Part shown: piece by piece, positions 50,656-63,068 of the stretch
How positions within the stretch are numbered: the stretch's first letter is position 1
Layout: each line of letters opens with the position of its first letter
DNA from: Closterium sp. Naga37s-1
Lineage: Eukaryota > Streptophyta > Zygnematophyceae > Desmidiales > Closteriaceae
Assembly (NCBI GenBank): GCA_947471745.1
Contig: CANJKZ010000137.1
Span: 3,984,001 to 4,048,000, forward strand
Length of the DNA stretch: 64,000 bases
Reading direction: 5' to 3'
Translations under genes and position numbers: made by a program
The notes under the pieces: model-generated
What the model was told of the DNA's origin: nothing
Seen by the model: only the letters and a program-made list of their open reading frames with translations
The model's database searches: none

Positions 50656-52199
50656 AGACTTCACGCCTCCATGATTCACAAGAGGGGTGTTCGGAGGATA
50701 GTGGAGGCGACGGTAGAGAAATGTGTTGTCACGGACGGTAGTAGCTTCGAGCTGTTGCTGTCGCGCTTGGCAGGCGGTCTTCGTGCTTTTGCAAGAGAGG
50801 AGGGAAAGCGGACTAAGGCGACGGCGACTCACTTGGTTGACGTGGTTGCGGAGCTTCGCCAGGCGATGATGCGTGACCCGACCTGCAAAGCAACGAGTGA
50901 GAAGTTAGCGCTGAAGGAAGCGCAGTTGCGGGAATATCAGGCATCACGAAAAGACAAGCTTCACCTGATGTCGGGTATGCGGCTGGAGCTCAGAGGGGAA
51001 GTTGCATCACAGCACTTGACGGCGATGGTGCAGGCGAGAAAGGCGAGCACTCAAATTGCTGAGTTGCAAACAGCGAGCGGTGTTGTCTCCGATTCTCAGG
51101 GTATTCTTCGGGCGGCATCGGCTTTCTTCGCTGACATCTTCGGGACAGATCGCTGTCAGTTGGAGGAAAAATGGAAGCCTGAGAAGGGGAAAACACAGCC
51201 ATCCTGGGAAGCAACGGAGTTATCAGCTGATTGGACAGAAGAGGAGGTGAAGCGGGCTTTTAGCGCAAGGGCTGCGAACAAATCTCTGGGGAAAGACGGC
51301 CTGCCGAAAGAACTGTTTGAAGCTCATTGGGACCTGCTGGGGAGAGGTTTCATGGCACTGGCAAGAGACTTTGCATCGTCAGCGACCCTCTCGACGGAGG
51401 TGAAGGAAGCAGTTACCATCTTATTTCACAAAAAGGGCGACAAGGACCAGCTCAACAACTACAGGCCCATCACTCTCCTCAACTTTACCTACAAGGTGCT
51501 GGCGCGGGTTCTGGCTGACAGAATGAAGAAGTTCTTGGGCAGAGTGATATCGCCGGAGCAATACGATTTCCTACCGGGGAGGCGCCTGACAGACGCGGTG
51601 GGCCTTGTGGCGGATATCATCGATACGGCGCGGAGAGATAATGAAGACTGGTTCCTCCTTCTTGTCGACTTCAAGAAGGCATTTGACTCAGTCTCGCAAG
51701 GTTACCTCTTCCGGACGATGAGAGCGATGGGCTTCCCAGATCGCTTCATGAAGTGGATGGAAGGTCTGCATGAAGGAACACAGACGCGACTGTTAGTAAA
51801 CGGCTGGATGGGGGAAGGTATAGAGGTGGTATTTGGAGTCCGGCAAGGATGCCCGCTCGCGCCATACCTCTTTTTGTGAGTAGTTGAACCTCTAGCGCAG
51901 ACGGTCCTTAAGCGAAAGATGGTAATCAGCAAGGCTGATGAGCGACTGGCGTATATCGGTTACGCGGACGACACCACCTTGATCCTGGAAGGGAAGCAGC
52001 AGATCATAAGAGCAGAACAGGTGCTGGCGAAATTTGAGCTGACATCTGGACTAGCGACGAACCGGAAAAATTGGTCATCTCACCGTTGGGTAATAACCTT
52101 GGAAGGACGACCGGCCGGACTCATAGCTTCAGGTGGGCGAAAAAGGATGAGGCGGAGAAGTTGCTTGGTGTGTGGATCACTCCCTCCGGTAGCTGCCTG

Positions 52200-52324
52200 T
52201 GTCAAACTTATATCATATAGCTTGTCTAGGCTATAGTGGGGTAGACACTATGAGGTACAGTTTCCTAGGGTTTCCTACTTGTACCCAACCTTGTGCTAGT
52301 TCATTCACTCCTCGTTTCTTCACA
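52200..52324 (+). repeat. 5' LTR of copia-2
   Basis: 125 bp, TGTCAAAC to CTTCACA. It differs from the right LTR at three positions by eye. It is related to, but clearly diverged from, the 135-bp LTR of copia-1. Confidence 0.92.
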
Positions 52325-52339
52325 TGGTATAGAGCAGGT
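52325..52339 (+). other. Primer binding site of copia-2 (tRNA-iMet type)
   Basis: TGGTATAGAGCAGGT follows the LTR at once. It matches the equivalent site in copia-1 except for small changes after TGGTAT. Confidence 0.78.
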
Positions 52340-52436
52340 TCCCTAGTGGGAACGCTTCCTTGGGCCCACCACTAATTTTTTTTTCTGACCGGAGCGTCAG
52401 TCGCTCCTGCCCGAGACGCGCCTTGTTCGCCGCCCT

Positions 52437-53270
52437 TCCAGGCCCCTAGCGGCCCCTAGCGGCCTCGTCGCCGCCCCTACGCGGCCCCGTCGCCGCCCCT
52501 AGCGGCCCCGTCGCCGCCTCTCTCCCTACGTGGCCCCGTCGCCGCCCCTACGCGGCCCCGTCGCCGCCCCTACGCGGCCCCGTCGCCGCCCCTACGCGGC
52601 CCTGTCGCCGCCCCTAGCGGCCCCGTCGCCGCCCCTAACGGCACCGTCGCCGCTCCCCTTCCTACGCGGCCCCATCGCCGCCACTACGCGGCCCCGTCGC
52701 CGCCCCTACGCGGCCCCGTCGCCGCCCCTAGCGGCCCTATCGCCGCTCCCCTACCTACGCGGCCCCGTAGCCGTCCCTAGTGGCCTCGTCGCCGCCCCTA
52801 CGCGGCCCTGTTGCCGCCACTAACGGCCCCGTCGCCGCCCCTAGCGGCCCCGTCGCCGCTCCCCTTCCTACGCGGCCCCGTCGTCGCCACTACACGGCCC
52901 CGTCGCCGCCTCTACGCGACCCCGTAGCCGCCCCTAGCGGCCCCGTCGCCGCTCCCCTCCCTACGCGGCCCCGTCGCCGCCCCTAGCGGCCCCATCGCCA
53001 CCTCTGCCGGCCCCGTCGCCGCCTCTACCGAGCAGCCCAGCAGCTGAGCCGCCCAACAGCAGAGCCGCCGAGCCGCCCAGCAGCCGAGCCGCCGAGCCGC
53101 CCAGCAACCGAGCCGCCGAGCCGCCCGACAGCCGAGCCGCCCAACAGCCCAGCCGCCGAGCCGCCCAGCAGCCGAGCCGCCGAGCCGCCCGACAGCCGAG
53201 CCGCCCGACAGCCGAGCCGCCCGACAGCCGAGCCGCCCAGCAGCCGAGCCGCCGAGCCACCCTGCCGTCG
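52437..53270 (+). repeat. Tandem-repeat leader of copia-2
   Basis: About 0.8 kb of GGCCCCGTCGCCGCCCCTACGC-like units, then GAGCCGCCCAGCAGCC-like units, lies between PBS and gag. The corresponding leader of copia-1 has the same two-block design with different units. Long open frames in both strands here are repeat by-products. Confidence 0.8.
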
Positions 53271-53351
53271 AGCCGCTACTGTTCCTACCGGCGCGCCCCG
53301 GCCCTACTTACTCGGACTGGTGAGATCACTCCCTGCTAGGCCACTGCAGTC

Positions 53352-56300
53352 ATGGCTAACCCCAGTGTTCTTACCTTTGATGCTGAGGGTCGTGCTGTTG
53401 ACTTTGAGGTCTTGGTCGATGACCTTCAGCTGTTCCTACAGTGCGATAGGGCAGACGGACTCTCCCTGTTCGATCTCACCTCTGGTGCCTCCCCTGCCCC
53501 GCCTGCTACTGCTGACAGCACTGTTCGCTCACAGTGGGCCACACGCGATGCTGCTGCCCGTCTTGCTGTGCGTCGCCACTTACGGACCACTGAGCGTGCG
53601 CACTTTAGCCAGTACAAGAGTGCTCAGACCTTGTACGACGCTGTAGTTGCACGCTACTCTTCCCCTGCCACTGCTGCGCTGAGCCGCCTCATGCTACCGT
53701 ACCTCTTCCCTGACCTTGCTGCCTTTCCCACAGTCGCTGACCTCATTACGCACCTCCGCACTAGTGACACTCGCTACCGCGCTGCGCTTCCTGCTGAGTT
53801 CTGTGCCAAGAACCCCCCCCCCATGTACATCACCCTCTACTACATAGTCACCCAGCTCCCTGACTCCCTTCGCTTAGTCAGGGACCACTTCCTCTCAGTT
53901 TGCCCCACCACACTCACCGTTGACCTCCTCGAGGAGCGCCTCCTAGCAGCAGAGAAGAGCATAGTCGCTGTAGGAGCCTCTCGTGGTGACCCTCGCACCC
54001 CCGTCTTTGAGGGGTGTTCCCCTTCCCCCCTCTTGCCCTCTGTTGCTTCTGCTGCTGCGGCCGACCTCGTTGGTTTCGAGTCGGTCGGCGCTGCGTCTAC
54101 CCCTAGCGGGAGACGCCGCACCGGCAAGGGCAAGGGGGGCAAGGGCGCTGGAGGGGCTGGCGGGGGCGGTGGAGGTGGTGGTGGAGGCAGTGGAGGGGGT
54201 GGGGGTGGTGGTGGGAGTGGTGGCGGGGGTGGCGGTGTTGGTGGCAGCAGTGGAGGCGGAGGAGGCGGCGGCGGTGGCGGAGGGAGCGGAGGCGGCGGAG
54301 GTGGCGGAGGCGGCGGAGGTGGCGGAGGCGGCGGAGGTGGCGGAGGCGGCGGAGGTGGCGGAGGCGGCGGCGGCAGCGGTGGAGCTGGTCACGGCTCTGC
54401 GCAGAGGAGTGGGTCCGGTGGTGGTCCACGCCAGCAGCAGCAGCGCAGTCGTGAGACCCTGTCCCCTCAGCAGCTTCGTGAGTGGTACGCTGCGCGTCAG
54501 CGCGGTGGGGGTACTGGTCCCTGCACCTACGTCCTCCGTACCGGTGACCGCGCTGGTGAGCAGTGCGGGGGCCCGCACTCCACCCAGCGCTGCTTCGGCC
54601 GACTGACGGACGCGTGGCGTCACCAGTTCCCTGAGGCCTCTGAGATCCCTCGCTGGGGAGAGCTGTCTAGGGCGGGGGTTGCTATCTTTGATCTTGATTA
54701 TGATGCTATTCTTGCTGCCATGTATGCTGTGTCTGATAGTGTTGAGGGTGACTGTTACCTGTGTGTTCCGCCTGACCCGGGCATTGAGGCTGCTGCTCTA
54801 GGTGCTGGTGAGGCTGCTGCTCTAGGTGCTAGTGCGTCTGCTGCCCCAGGTGCTGGTGAGTCTGCTCTCTCAGGTACTACGTCGGCTCAGGCCTTACACA
54901 CCTTCACCCTTGACTCGGGTGCTTCCCGCTCCTTCTTTCGAGACCGCACCACGCTTACGCCGCTTAGTCGGCCGGTTGCGGTCTCCCTGGCGGACCCCTC
55001 TGGGGGTCCTGTCCTTGCTAGCTTCTCCACTGTCTTACCGTGCCCGGCAGCCCCCTCTGGCACACTGTCAGGTCTCTACCTCCCCTCGTTCTCTACGAAC
55101 TTGGTGAGTGGAGCTGATCTACAGGATAGGGGGGTTGACCAGTTCAATCCTGCGAGTCAGCGGGTGACCCACTGCACGTGTGCTCGGACAGGCCGACACT
55201 TGGCCACGTTCACCCGTCGGCCGGGGTCGAGCCTGTACACACTTACTACTGAGTCTCCTCCGGCTGCTGAGTCTGGCCAGGTAGCTGCGTTGAGTGAGGT
55301 GTTTGCTGCAGCGTCCAGGTCTGGTCCTGAGTCTGCTCCCTGCTCGTGTCGTCTCCTGTCCCACCAGACTCTCCTTTGGCACCACCGCCTTGGTCACCCC
55401 TCCCTGCCTCGTCTCGGAGGCATGGCCTCCCGTGTCCTTGTCTCTGGTCTCCCCCGGTCTCTCCCTCCCCTACCTTCGGGGCCTGCCCCTACCTGCGTCC
55501 CCTGCGTCGAGGGGCGACAGCGCGCCGCCCCTCACTCCTCCGAGTTTCCTCCGACAGAGGCTCCGCTGCAGACACTTCACATGGACGTGTGGGGCCCCGC
55601 CCGCGTCCGTGGCCAGGGGCACGAGCGTTACTTCCTGCTGGTGGTTGACGACTACTCGCGTTACACCACAGTCTTCCCCTTTCGCAGCAAGGGTGACGTC
55701 ACTGAGGTGTTGATCGACTGGATCCGCGCAGCTCGTCTCCAGCTCAGAGAGAGTTTCGGCTCGGACTTTCCTGTTCTGCGTCTGCACTCTGACAGAGGCG
55801 GGGAGATTTCCTCTGCCCGTCTGGGAGCCTTCTGTCGAGCACAGGGCATCCGCCAGACCTTCATGCTTCCGGCCTCTCCACAGCAAAATGGGATTGCTGA
55901 GCGCCGCATTGGCATGGTCATGGACGTCGCTCGTACGTCCATGATCCATGCGGCTGCCCCCCATTTTCTGTGGCCGTTTGCGGTTCAGTACGCAGCGCAT
56001 CAGCTCAACCTTCAGCCCCGGGTCTCCTTGCCAGAGACCTCCCCCACCCTGCGGTGGACGGGGAAGGTTGGCGATGCGTCTGCGTTTCGGGTCTGGGGAT
56101 CTCGGGCGTTTGTCCGCGACTTGTCTGCGGACAAGCTGTCCCCCCGTGCTGTTCCCTGCGTCTTCCTTGGCTTCCCCCCTGACGCGCCTGGGTGGCAGTT
56201 TTACCACCCCACCTCGCGCCGTGTTCTGTCCTCCCAGGACGTCACCTTTGACGAGTCGGTGCCTTACTACCGTCTCTTCCCCTACCACACTGCGCCCCTC

Positions 56301-59300
56301 CCCCCGCCGCCGCTCTTCCTTGCGCCAGGTCCTCCCCCGGTAGACCCCCTCCCCCCTCAGGGTCCTGCCCCGTCAGGTGTGTCCCAGGTAGACGCAGTCG
56401 AGCCTGTCGAGGTAGCTGTTGACTCTGGTGCTGCTAGAGGTGCTGAGCCTGCGGGTGCCGGGTCTGGAGGTGCTGAGCCTGGGGGTGCGGAGCCTGGGGG
56501 TGCTGAGTCCAGGGGTGCGGAGCCTGGGAGTGCTGAGCCTGGGGGTGCTGAGACTGGGGGTGCTGAGTCTGGGGGTGCTGAGCCTGGGGGTGCTGAGCCT
56601 GGGGGTGCGGAGCCTGGGGGTGCTGGGTCTGCTCGTGTGGCCTCTCACGGTGCTTCGTCGAGGCGGGAGCCACTCTCTCCGCAGGAGCTGCGCGAGTGGT
56701 TTGCCCGGCGCTGGAGCCCTGCTGCTGGAGCTGGAGGTACTACTGTTGCTGCTGGTCCCGGAGGTGCTCGTACTGGCGGTTCTGGAGCTGCTGGGACTGG
56801 GGGTGCTGCTGCGGCTGCTGGAGGTACTGCTGGAGCTGCTGGCGGTACTGGAGCTGCCGGTCCTGCTGGAGTTGGTGCTGCTGGAGCTGCTGGAGCTGGA
56901 GCTGCTGGGGGTGTTGGCGCTGGTGGTGCTGCTGGCGCTGGTACGTCTGAGGGTGCTGGAGTTGGCGCTGTTGGAGCTGGAGGTGCTGTTGGCGCTGGTG
57001 CTGCTGCTGGGGGTACTGGTGCTGTCCCTGCTGTTCCTGGAGGCGCTGCGCGGCCGCGGCCGTACTTCGTTCCGCTCCTTGAGCAGGTTCTTGGTCTCCC
57101 GCCTTCTACTGGTCCTGCTCCTCCCTTAGAGTGTCCACAGCCTGTCCAGTCGCAGTCACAGTTACAGCCCGCCTCCCCCCTGCCTGCTCCTTCTCCCTAC
57201 ACTCGTCCTACTGGAGGGCTTGCTGAGCGTCGTGAGCCTGCGTCTCGTCCTGCGTCGCCTGTTCGTGCTGCTCGCACTAGTAGTCGTGCTCCGCGTCCGC
57301 GTCCTCCTGCGGTCCCAGGCACACACCAGATGGCACTGCGTCCTTCCACTGCTCCTCTGCGTGTCCCGTTGCCGTCTCCTCCAGAGTCCTCTCTTCCTGT
57401 TCTTGCTGACCCGGAGTCTGACTCTCTTCGTGCTGCCAGTCCTACTGTCACGCGTCTCCTGGCTACTGTTGTCACTGACCCTTCCTTTGAGTCCACTGCT
57501 GCGTCGGCCCTAGTTGCTGAGCTTGTCGACTTTGCTGCTCGCTGTCGTCTGGACTACGCTACTAGTCTTGTTGCTGAGTCTGAGTCTGTCTGTCCTCCGT
57601 CCGTCGGGGGTGAGTGTGCTCTTAGCACGGACGTTCTTGAGGACAGGCAGGAGGAGTTCCAGTGTTTTGCTGCTGCTTTGCCTCATCTCGTGTCCACGCT
57701 GATTGCCCCTGAGGGAGACCCGGATGCACCAGACATCCCGACTCCTCGATCGTACGCTGAGGCGATCGAGGGTCCCTACTCCTCTCAGTGGCAGTCAGCC
57801 ATGGACGCAGAGATGGCTTCCTGGAAGTCCACAGGCACCTACGTCGACGAGGTTCCCCCACCTGGGTCGAACATCGTCAGTGGCATGTGGATTTTCAGGG
57901 TGAAGCGGCCGACGGGTTCTCCGCCTGTCTTCAAGGCGCGTTACGTGGCTCGAGGCTTCAGTCAGCGGCAAGGAGTTGACTACTTTCAGACCTTCTCTCC
58001 CACCCCGAAGATGACCACTCTTTGGGTGCTGCTGCATATAGCCGCTCAGCGCGACTACGAGCTTCACTCTCTTGACTTCAGCACTGCTTTCCTGCAGGGC
58101 AGCCTGCACGAGGAGATCTGGCTGCGCCGCCCACCTGGCTTCACTGGGTCGTTTCCTCCTGGTACCCAGTGGAGCCTCCGGCGGCCAGTCTTCGGTCTCC
58201 GCCAGGCGCCCCGTGAGTGGCACGACACACTGAGGACTACACTTGCGGCTCTTGGGTTTGCTCCTTCTACAGCCGACCCGTCGCTGTTTCTGCGCACCGA
58301 CACCTCTTTGCCGCCGTTCTACATCCTCGTGTACGTCGACGACTTGGTCTTTGCCACTGCTGACACTGCTGGACTCGCCCACGTGAAGTCCGAGCTGCAG
58401 AAGAGACACACGTGCACAGACCTGGGTGAACTGCGCAGCTACCTTGGCTTGCAGATCACCCGGGACAGAGCACAGCGCACCATTATCCTGACTCAGTCAC
58501 ACATGGTGCAGCAGGTCCTTCAGCGCTTCGACTTCACGTACTCCTCGCCTCAGGCCACTCCTCTGTCTACTCGCCACTCGCTCTCAGCTCTGCCTTCGGA
58601 TGAGTCCGTAGAGCTGAGTGGCCCGTACCCAGAGCTTGTTGGCTGCCTCATGTACCTGATGACCTGCACACGACCTGACCTTGCATACCCTCTTAGCATC
58701 TTGGCACGCTATGTTGCTCCTGGGAGACACCGACCAGAGCACATGGCTGCAGCGAAGAGGGTGTTGCGCTACTTGTGCAGTACGTCGGGCATGGGGCTAG
58801 TGCTTGGAGGGCGACGTCGAGTGGTCCTCACAGGTCACGCAGACGCTTCTTGGGCTGACGACCAGGCTACGCAGCGGTCGTCACAGGGTTACACCTTCAG
58901 CCTTGGCTCCGGCTCTGTTTCGTGGCGGTCTACCCGCTCGTCTTCTGTTCTCGGCTCCAGCTGTGAGGCTGAGATCTACGCGGGGGCCATGGCTGCACAG
59001 GAGCTACGCTGGCTCACCTACCTGCTGACTGACCTAGGAGAGCCGCCTCGTTCTCCTCCAGTTCTGTACGTAGACAACAAGGCCATGCTGGCCTTGTGTT
59101 AGGAGCACAGAATGGAGCACAGAACGAAGCACATTGCTCTCCGCTACTTCCTTGCTCGTGAGCTGCAGCAGCGTGGTCAGCTGCGCCTTGCTTACGTGGC
59201 CTCTGAGGCCAACACTGCTGATATCTTTACCAAGGCACTTCCGCCTGGTGATCATCAGCGCTTCTGTACTATGCTAGGTCTTGTGCCTACTTGGCCTCAC

Positions 59301-59375
59301 TTGCTCACTTCTTGTACTGTGATCTTTCTATACCTGCACTTGCCTGTTTACCTTTATATATTATCTTGCATGTGA
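53352..59375 (+). pseudogene. Copia Gag-Pol polyprotein with one TAG codon
   Basis: The frame runs 1,916 codons from the ATG at 53352 (MANPSVLTFD) to a TAG at 59100-59102 in RNase H, after AMLALC, where copia-1 has an Arg codon. In the same frame it then continues for about 90 more codons (HRTKHIALRYFLARELQQ). Domains: Gag; a glycine tract of over 100 residues; a Cys/His motif; protease Asp at 521 (LDSGASRSFF); integrase D745, D814 and E850; an Ala/Glu/Gly/Pro repeat linker; RT YVDD at 1661-1664; RNase H Asp near 1831. Apart from the TAG, all domains look intact. Confidence 0.92.
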
Positions 59376-59495
59376 ACTGGCCTTGTGGCCTTGCTCTTGT
59401 GCTCGGATTGTGTGGTGACGTTGTGATCCACCCTGAGCTTGCTTTGCTTTGCTTGACTGGTCTTGTGACCTCTTGTTCTCCCCCACTTTGCCTAT

Positions 59496-59502
59496 GGGGG
59501 TG
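59496..59502 (+). other. Polypurine tract of copia-2
   Basis: GGGGGTG directly before the 3' LTR, identical to copia-1. Confidence 0.75.
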
Positions 59503-59627
59503 TATCAAACTTATATCATATAGCTTGTCTAGGCTATAGTGGGATAGACACTATGGGGTACAGTTTCCTAGGGTTTCCTACTTGTACCCAACCTTGTGCT
59601 AGTTCATTCACTCCTCGTTTCTTCACA
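59503..59627 (+). repeat. 3' LTR of copia-2, terminal TG changed to TA
   Basis: 125 bp, TATCAAAC to CTTCACA. The second base is A where the left LTR has G, so the canonical TG end is lost. Two other differences from the left LTR lie in the middle. Confidence 0.9.
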
Positions 59628-61343
59628 GCCTGCCAACATGGGAGAAAACTGCAGAGGACATATCGGGGAAGGTCAAGAAGTGGCAGCAGAATTACCTCCC
59701 AACGACGGCACGGACAGCGGTGATCAACAGCTACTCAATGTCGAAAGCAGCTTTTTAGGCGCAAGCCTACCCGCCACCTGCGAAGCTGTCGGGCACGGTG
59801 TCCAAGACGTTCCAGAGTTTCGTCTCCGGTAATAAGGCAACGGCGGACAAGGGGTTTAGACTCTGGAGTAAAGATCTACTGTATACACCACGGAAGCTGG
59901 GAGGCGTGGGGGTACAAGATCCGGAGATGATTCTGGCGTGCTTAACGGCGAGAAGGGTGGGCCTGATGGCGGTGGAGACTAATCAGCTGAAGCTGCATCT
60001 GATGACACATGCGGCCGATCTACCCATGGGCATTGAAACCTTCTTCGCCCATGAGAAGCTGCTAAAACATTGGGAGGGGAACAACGCTCGTTGGAAGGTG
60101 GCATGTGAGAATTTCATGAGGACACCGTTGGGGAACATTCCTGAGGCGAATACCCAAGAAGCAGTGGCAAGTGAGCGGATTGTCTTCAACAAGCGACTCC
60201 TGCTGAAGGGAACCACGCCGGTCAGTGGTCAGCAGGACGCGAAACCTCTCTGGGAAAAACGGCTGGGGGATTTGATGAAGCTTGGCGGCAACGGCACTCT
60301 GGAGCTAAAGGACGCGATTACTCTAGAAAGGGAGCTTGGCGGAAAAGGGCCAGCTAAGTTGGCGAAGAAGGCGTTCGAAGCTGCGCCACAAAAATGGAAA
60401 GACCTGCTGCTCAGCGCACCCAGTCAGGGGATGTGTGCGCTCAACTCGGCTGGCTCTCGGCGCGTGTAACTCTCGGCAGGGCGCAAGCTCACGGACTTCC
60501 CCATCTTTGAGAACGGGGGGATTGCGCCACTGAAGCGGTTGAAGTTACTCTGGAATGAGGGGCAAAAACCATCTACGAAGCAGATACTGTGGAAGGGCAG
60601 ATGGAATGGAAAGATCGACTGGAAAAAGACCATTGCCATCCGGGATTCTCTGGTCGTTCCAAGCAGACCGAGGGACGTTCTGCTGCGCATCCACAACCTG
60701 AATCTGCAAGTGGGGGAGAGAGTAGCCTTTTTGAGCAGCAGACCGGCCTGCCCGTACCGTGGGGGTGTTGAAACCCTTGAACACTGTCTATACATCTGCC
60801 CCAAAATTCAGACAGTGACCTCCGCGCTTCAAAAAACGCTCCGCATGATGAACGGCTCACGGGCGGTGGAGTCATTGGGGGATCTGCTAGGAAGGCGGGG
60901 TCCAGCACGGCCTTTCCGGAGGCCACGATCACATCGATTGCCTTACATCAGCTGTGGGTGGGTGCTGTGATGCGGCTTTCAGGGGGGAAAGGTTCCGGAT
61001 GAAGCGGGTTCTCCGTCACATAGAAACGACCTTCCGTCTGCATGCAAGGATCTACATGCGCTTGAGGGATGCGCAATGGCGGAAATGTCAGGGCACGCAA
61101 CAAGAGGAGAAATTTCGTCGCATCAAAGAGGGAGAGGACAAGCTACTGTTTCGGATCAGGGACAAAAATTGCAAGTCGTGGACGTGGACGAAGGCTTTCT
61201 CGAATATCTGGCTTGCACCGAGGGTGACTCACCGACCTCCATAGATGCTGCACCTGGGGTGGCCACGTGGGCGCCCCTCATGCATAGTTACGACTGTTAT
61301 TGATTATGTATGCTTGCTCTATCAGTGTACATATCAATTACCT

Positions 61344-61359
61344 AAAAAAAAAAAAAAAA
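61344..61359 (+). other. Poly(A) end of the APE-type LINE
   Basis: A run of 16 A follows about 100 bases after the last recognisable LINE sequence. L1-like LINEs end in poly(A), so this is taken as the 3' terminus. Confidence 0.6.
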
Positions 61360-62430
61360 CACTATTTTTTCTACAGAACTTGCCGCCAAAAGTGGAGAGT
61401 ACACATGAAACGCGTTTGACTCCCACAACTCCTCCCGTCATTTGGGTGTTTAGTGAGCAACCCTATTTCGCTTCCTCGCCAACATTCGCCACGGGCAAAA
61501 TCGGGACTGTAGTGGGCAGGTGAAGAAATGTAACCAGCTTCTTCAAAATATCTCACGAACGGACGGATGCCAGCGTGATAAGCTGTCTATTCAACGGCTG
61601 CGATCAAAATAGGGGCTTGTATCGTGCGTGCAACTGGCTGGTACTACTTGCAATTGGGCAGGCTATCGAGCTTGGGCGGACCAAATTCGCGTGCAGTCGT
61701 TGAGCATCCTGTGTAGAACTTCACGGCTGGTTGGTTGGCGAGGCGAGGGGAGTGCATGGTCGTACTGTACCAGCTTGCAAACATACAACCTTTTACATTA
61801 CAGAATGCCTTCCTTACAAAAATACTAAATCTACTCAACAGCGAATTAGTGAGGTGTTGGTCTGGTCTCTAATACCGTAGCCCCCCAACCAAAGAAACCT
61901 GATTTGAGACAACATTTTCTATTTGTTCCTGACCACCAGGTTTATAAAGACCTTCTGACGACCTCAGGTTCATTCCCACCAGGACAAACCAGCATTATAC
62001 ATGTGCAAATGTGTTAATATCTAGAAAGTTGCAACACATATTATAGTCTCTGGTTGCACTTCTTCATTTATACACGCCTTGTAAGGAATAAACAAGCAGT
62101 GAAGCAGAGAATTGCAGAAAGGACCTGCAAGGGATGGGAGAGAGAAGGGGAGGAAACATCAAAAAGAGGAGGGAGAGAGGTGCAAGAGGAGGAGAATGGG
62201 GAAGGGAAAGTGAAGGTTTTTTTTTTGGGACATGCACAGGGGAGGAGCTCAATGGTGAAGAGATCATGCACCAATGCTCGACAATTGTGTGCAATGCCAT
62301 GCAGTGGCCCCCAATGGCCTGAAAGGGATACATATGGGTATCAAGCACAATGGGGGAAGGGGAGAAGGGAGAAAAGAGAAGCGTGGGATGGAGTGGGGGA
62401 GAAAATAAAGCCACACCCCTGTGCTCGCCC
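61360..62430. other. No gene recognised
   Basis: Non-repetitive sequence of lower GC than the array. I see no convincing exon, RNA gene or element. It lies downstream of the ALG7 C-terminal exon and probably includes its 3' UTR. Confidence 0.5.
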
Positions 62431-62611
62431 CTACGCATGCCTATATTCGGTCATTTGCAAACGGCGAAGAGATAAAGAAAAGGAGAATACATGGAAGAGC
62501 AGGAGGCGAATGTAAAGCTGTTCCTCTGTGCACAAGCCAAAGACGCGCAGGAAGTGGTTGACCAGGTTGAGGTGGTTGCTGCCTGTCAGGCGATGGGTGG
62601 CCGGGTCAAAA
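62431..62611 (-). CDS. ALG7: ALG7/DPAGT1-like terminal exon
   Basis: A 181-base exon with acceptor CCACACCAG. It encodes FDPATHRLTGSNHLNLVNHF, LRVFGLCTEEQLYIRLLLF and a short C-terminus ending TEYRHA, then TAG at 62431-62433. In the family the C-terminus has the same plan: a P-x-T-G-x-L-like segment, N-x-L-V/I-N, a leucine-rich stretch, and a final membrane-near helix. Two decayed copies of the start of this exon lie at about 62680-62750 (FDPATHRVTGSNDLNLVN) and about 62800-62850. Confidence 0.72.
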
Positions 62612-63068
62612 CTGGTGTGGGGAAGGGCGTAGGCAGAGAGGGGAAAGGGGTGTGAGAGAGAGGGTGAGACTGAAAAGGTTAACCAGGTTGAGGTCGTTGC
62701 TGCCTGTCACGCGGTGCGTGGCCGGGTCGAACTTGGTGGGGGGAGCAAAGTACGAGGATAGGGAGCATGAGGGAGAGGGGAGAGGGGTGGGACGGTGAAG
62801 CAGGGTTGACCACATTGAGTGCTGCGGTGGGTGGTCAGATCGAACCTGGAGGGGAATAGGGTATGAAGAGGGAGAAGGACTCAACTCTCTTGCCAAGCAG
62901 CAATGCATCGTGGCAACGACCTCAGCGGAGGTAGCCAAGTTGCTTTACGAGAACCACCAACGCTGGCGTGTCAAGACCAACAAGGCCTTGACGTTTCTTT
63001 GAACATGCTCTCATTCAAATTGAGACGACCCGTTTCACGGAAAGGGAGTGCAAACGCATGGTACTCAC

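Larger units (their letters stand above)
52200..59627 (+). mobile_element. Ty1/copia LTR retrotransposon (copia-2)
   Basis: Bounded by 125-bp LTRs and the 5-bp duplication GCCTG (52195-52199 and 59628-59632), inserted in the RT frame of the APE-type LINE. It has the same organisation as copia-1: PBS, repeat-rich leader, single gag-pol frame and GGGGGTG polypurine tract. LTR divergence (3 of 125) and one nonsense codon show it is older than copia-1. Confidence 0.95.
50671..60970 (+). pseudogene. Reverse transcriptase and C-terminal zinc region of the LINE, interrupted
   Basis: 50671-51879 carries FHKKGDKDQLNNYRPITLLN, LVDFKKAFDSV and VRQGCPLAPYLFL, then a TGA at 51877-51879. The frame resumes with YADDTTLI to 52199, where copia-2 is inserted. 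After the insertion (59633 on) it continues with KKWQQNYLP, LGGVGVQDPEMILACL and, at 60539-60970, a zf-RVT-like segment (RPACPYRGGVETLEHCLYIC). Several other stops and shifts are present. The motifs are those of L1-like LINEs. Confidence 0.82.
48753..61360 (+). mobile_element. APE-type (L1-like) LINE, decayed, split by copia-2
   Basis: In order: ORF1-like region, APE endonuclease, reverse transcriptase, the copia-2 insertion (52200-59627), the remaining RT/thumb region, a zinc-binding C-terminal motif, and a poly(A) run at 61344-61359 that I take as the 3' end. It is unrelated to the RLE array: different endonuclease, different RT motifs and lower GC. Target duplications could not be defined. 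Confidence 0.8.

Noticed and set aside
62054..62515. Plus-strand 153-aa Lys/Glu-rich frame near the ALG7 terminal exon.
   Set aside because: Low complexity from purine-rich sequence, and its end overlaps the ALG7 exon on the other strand.
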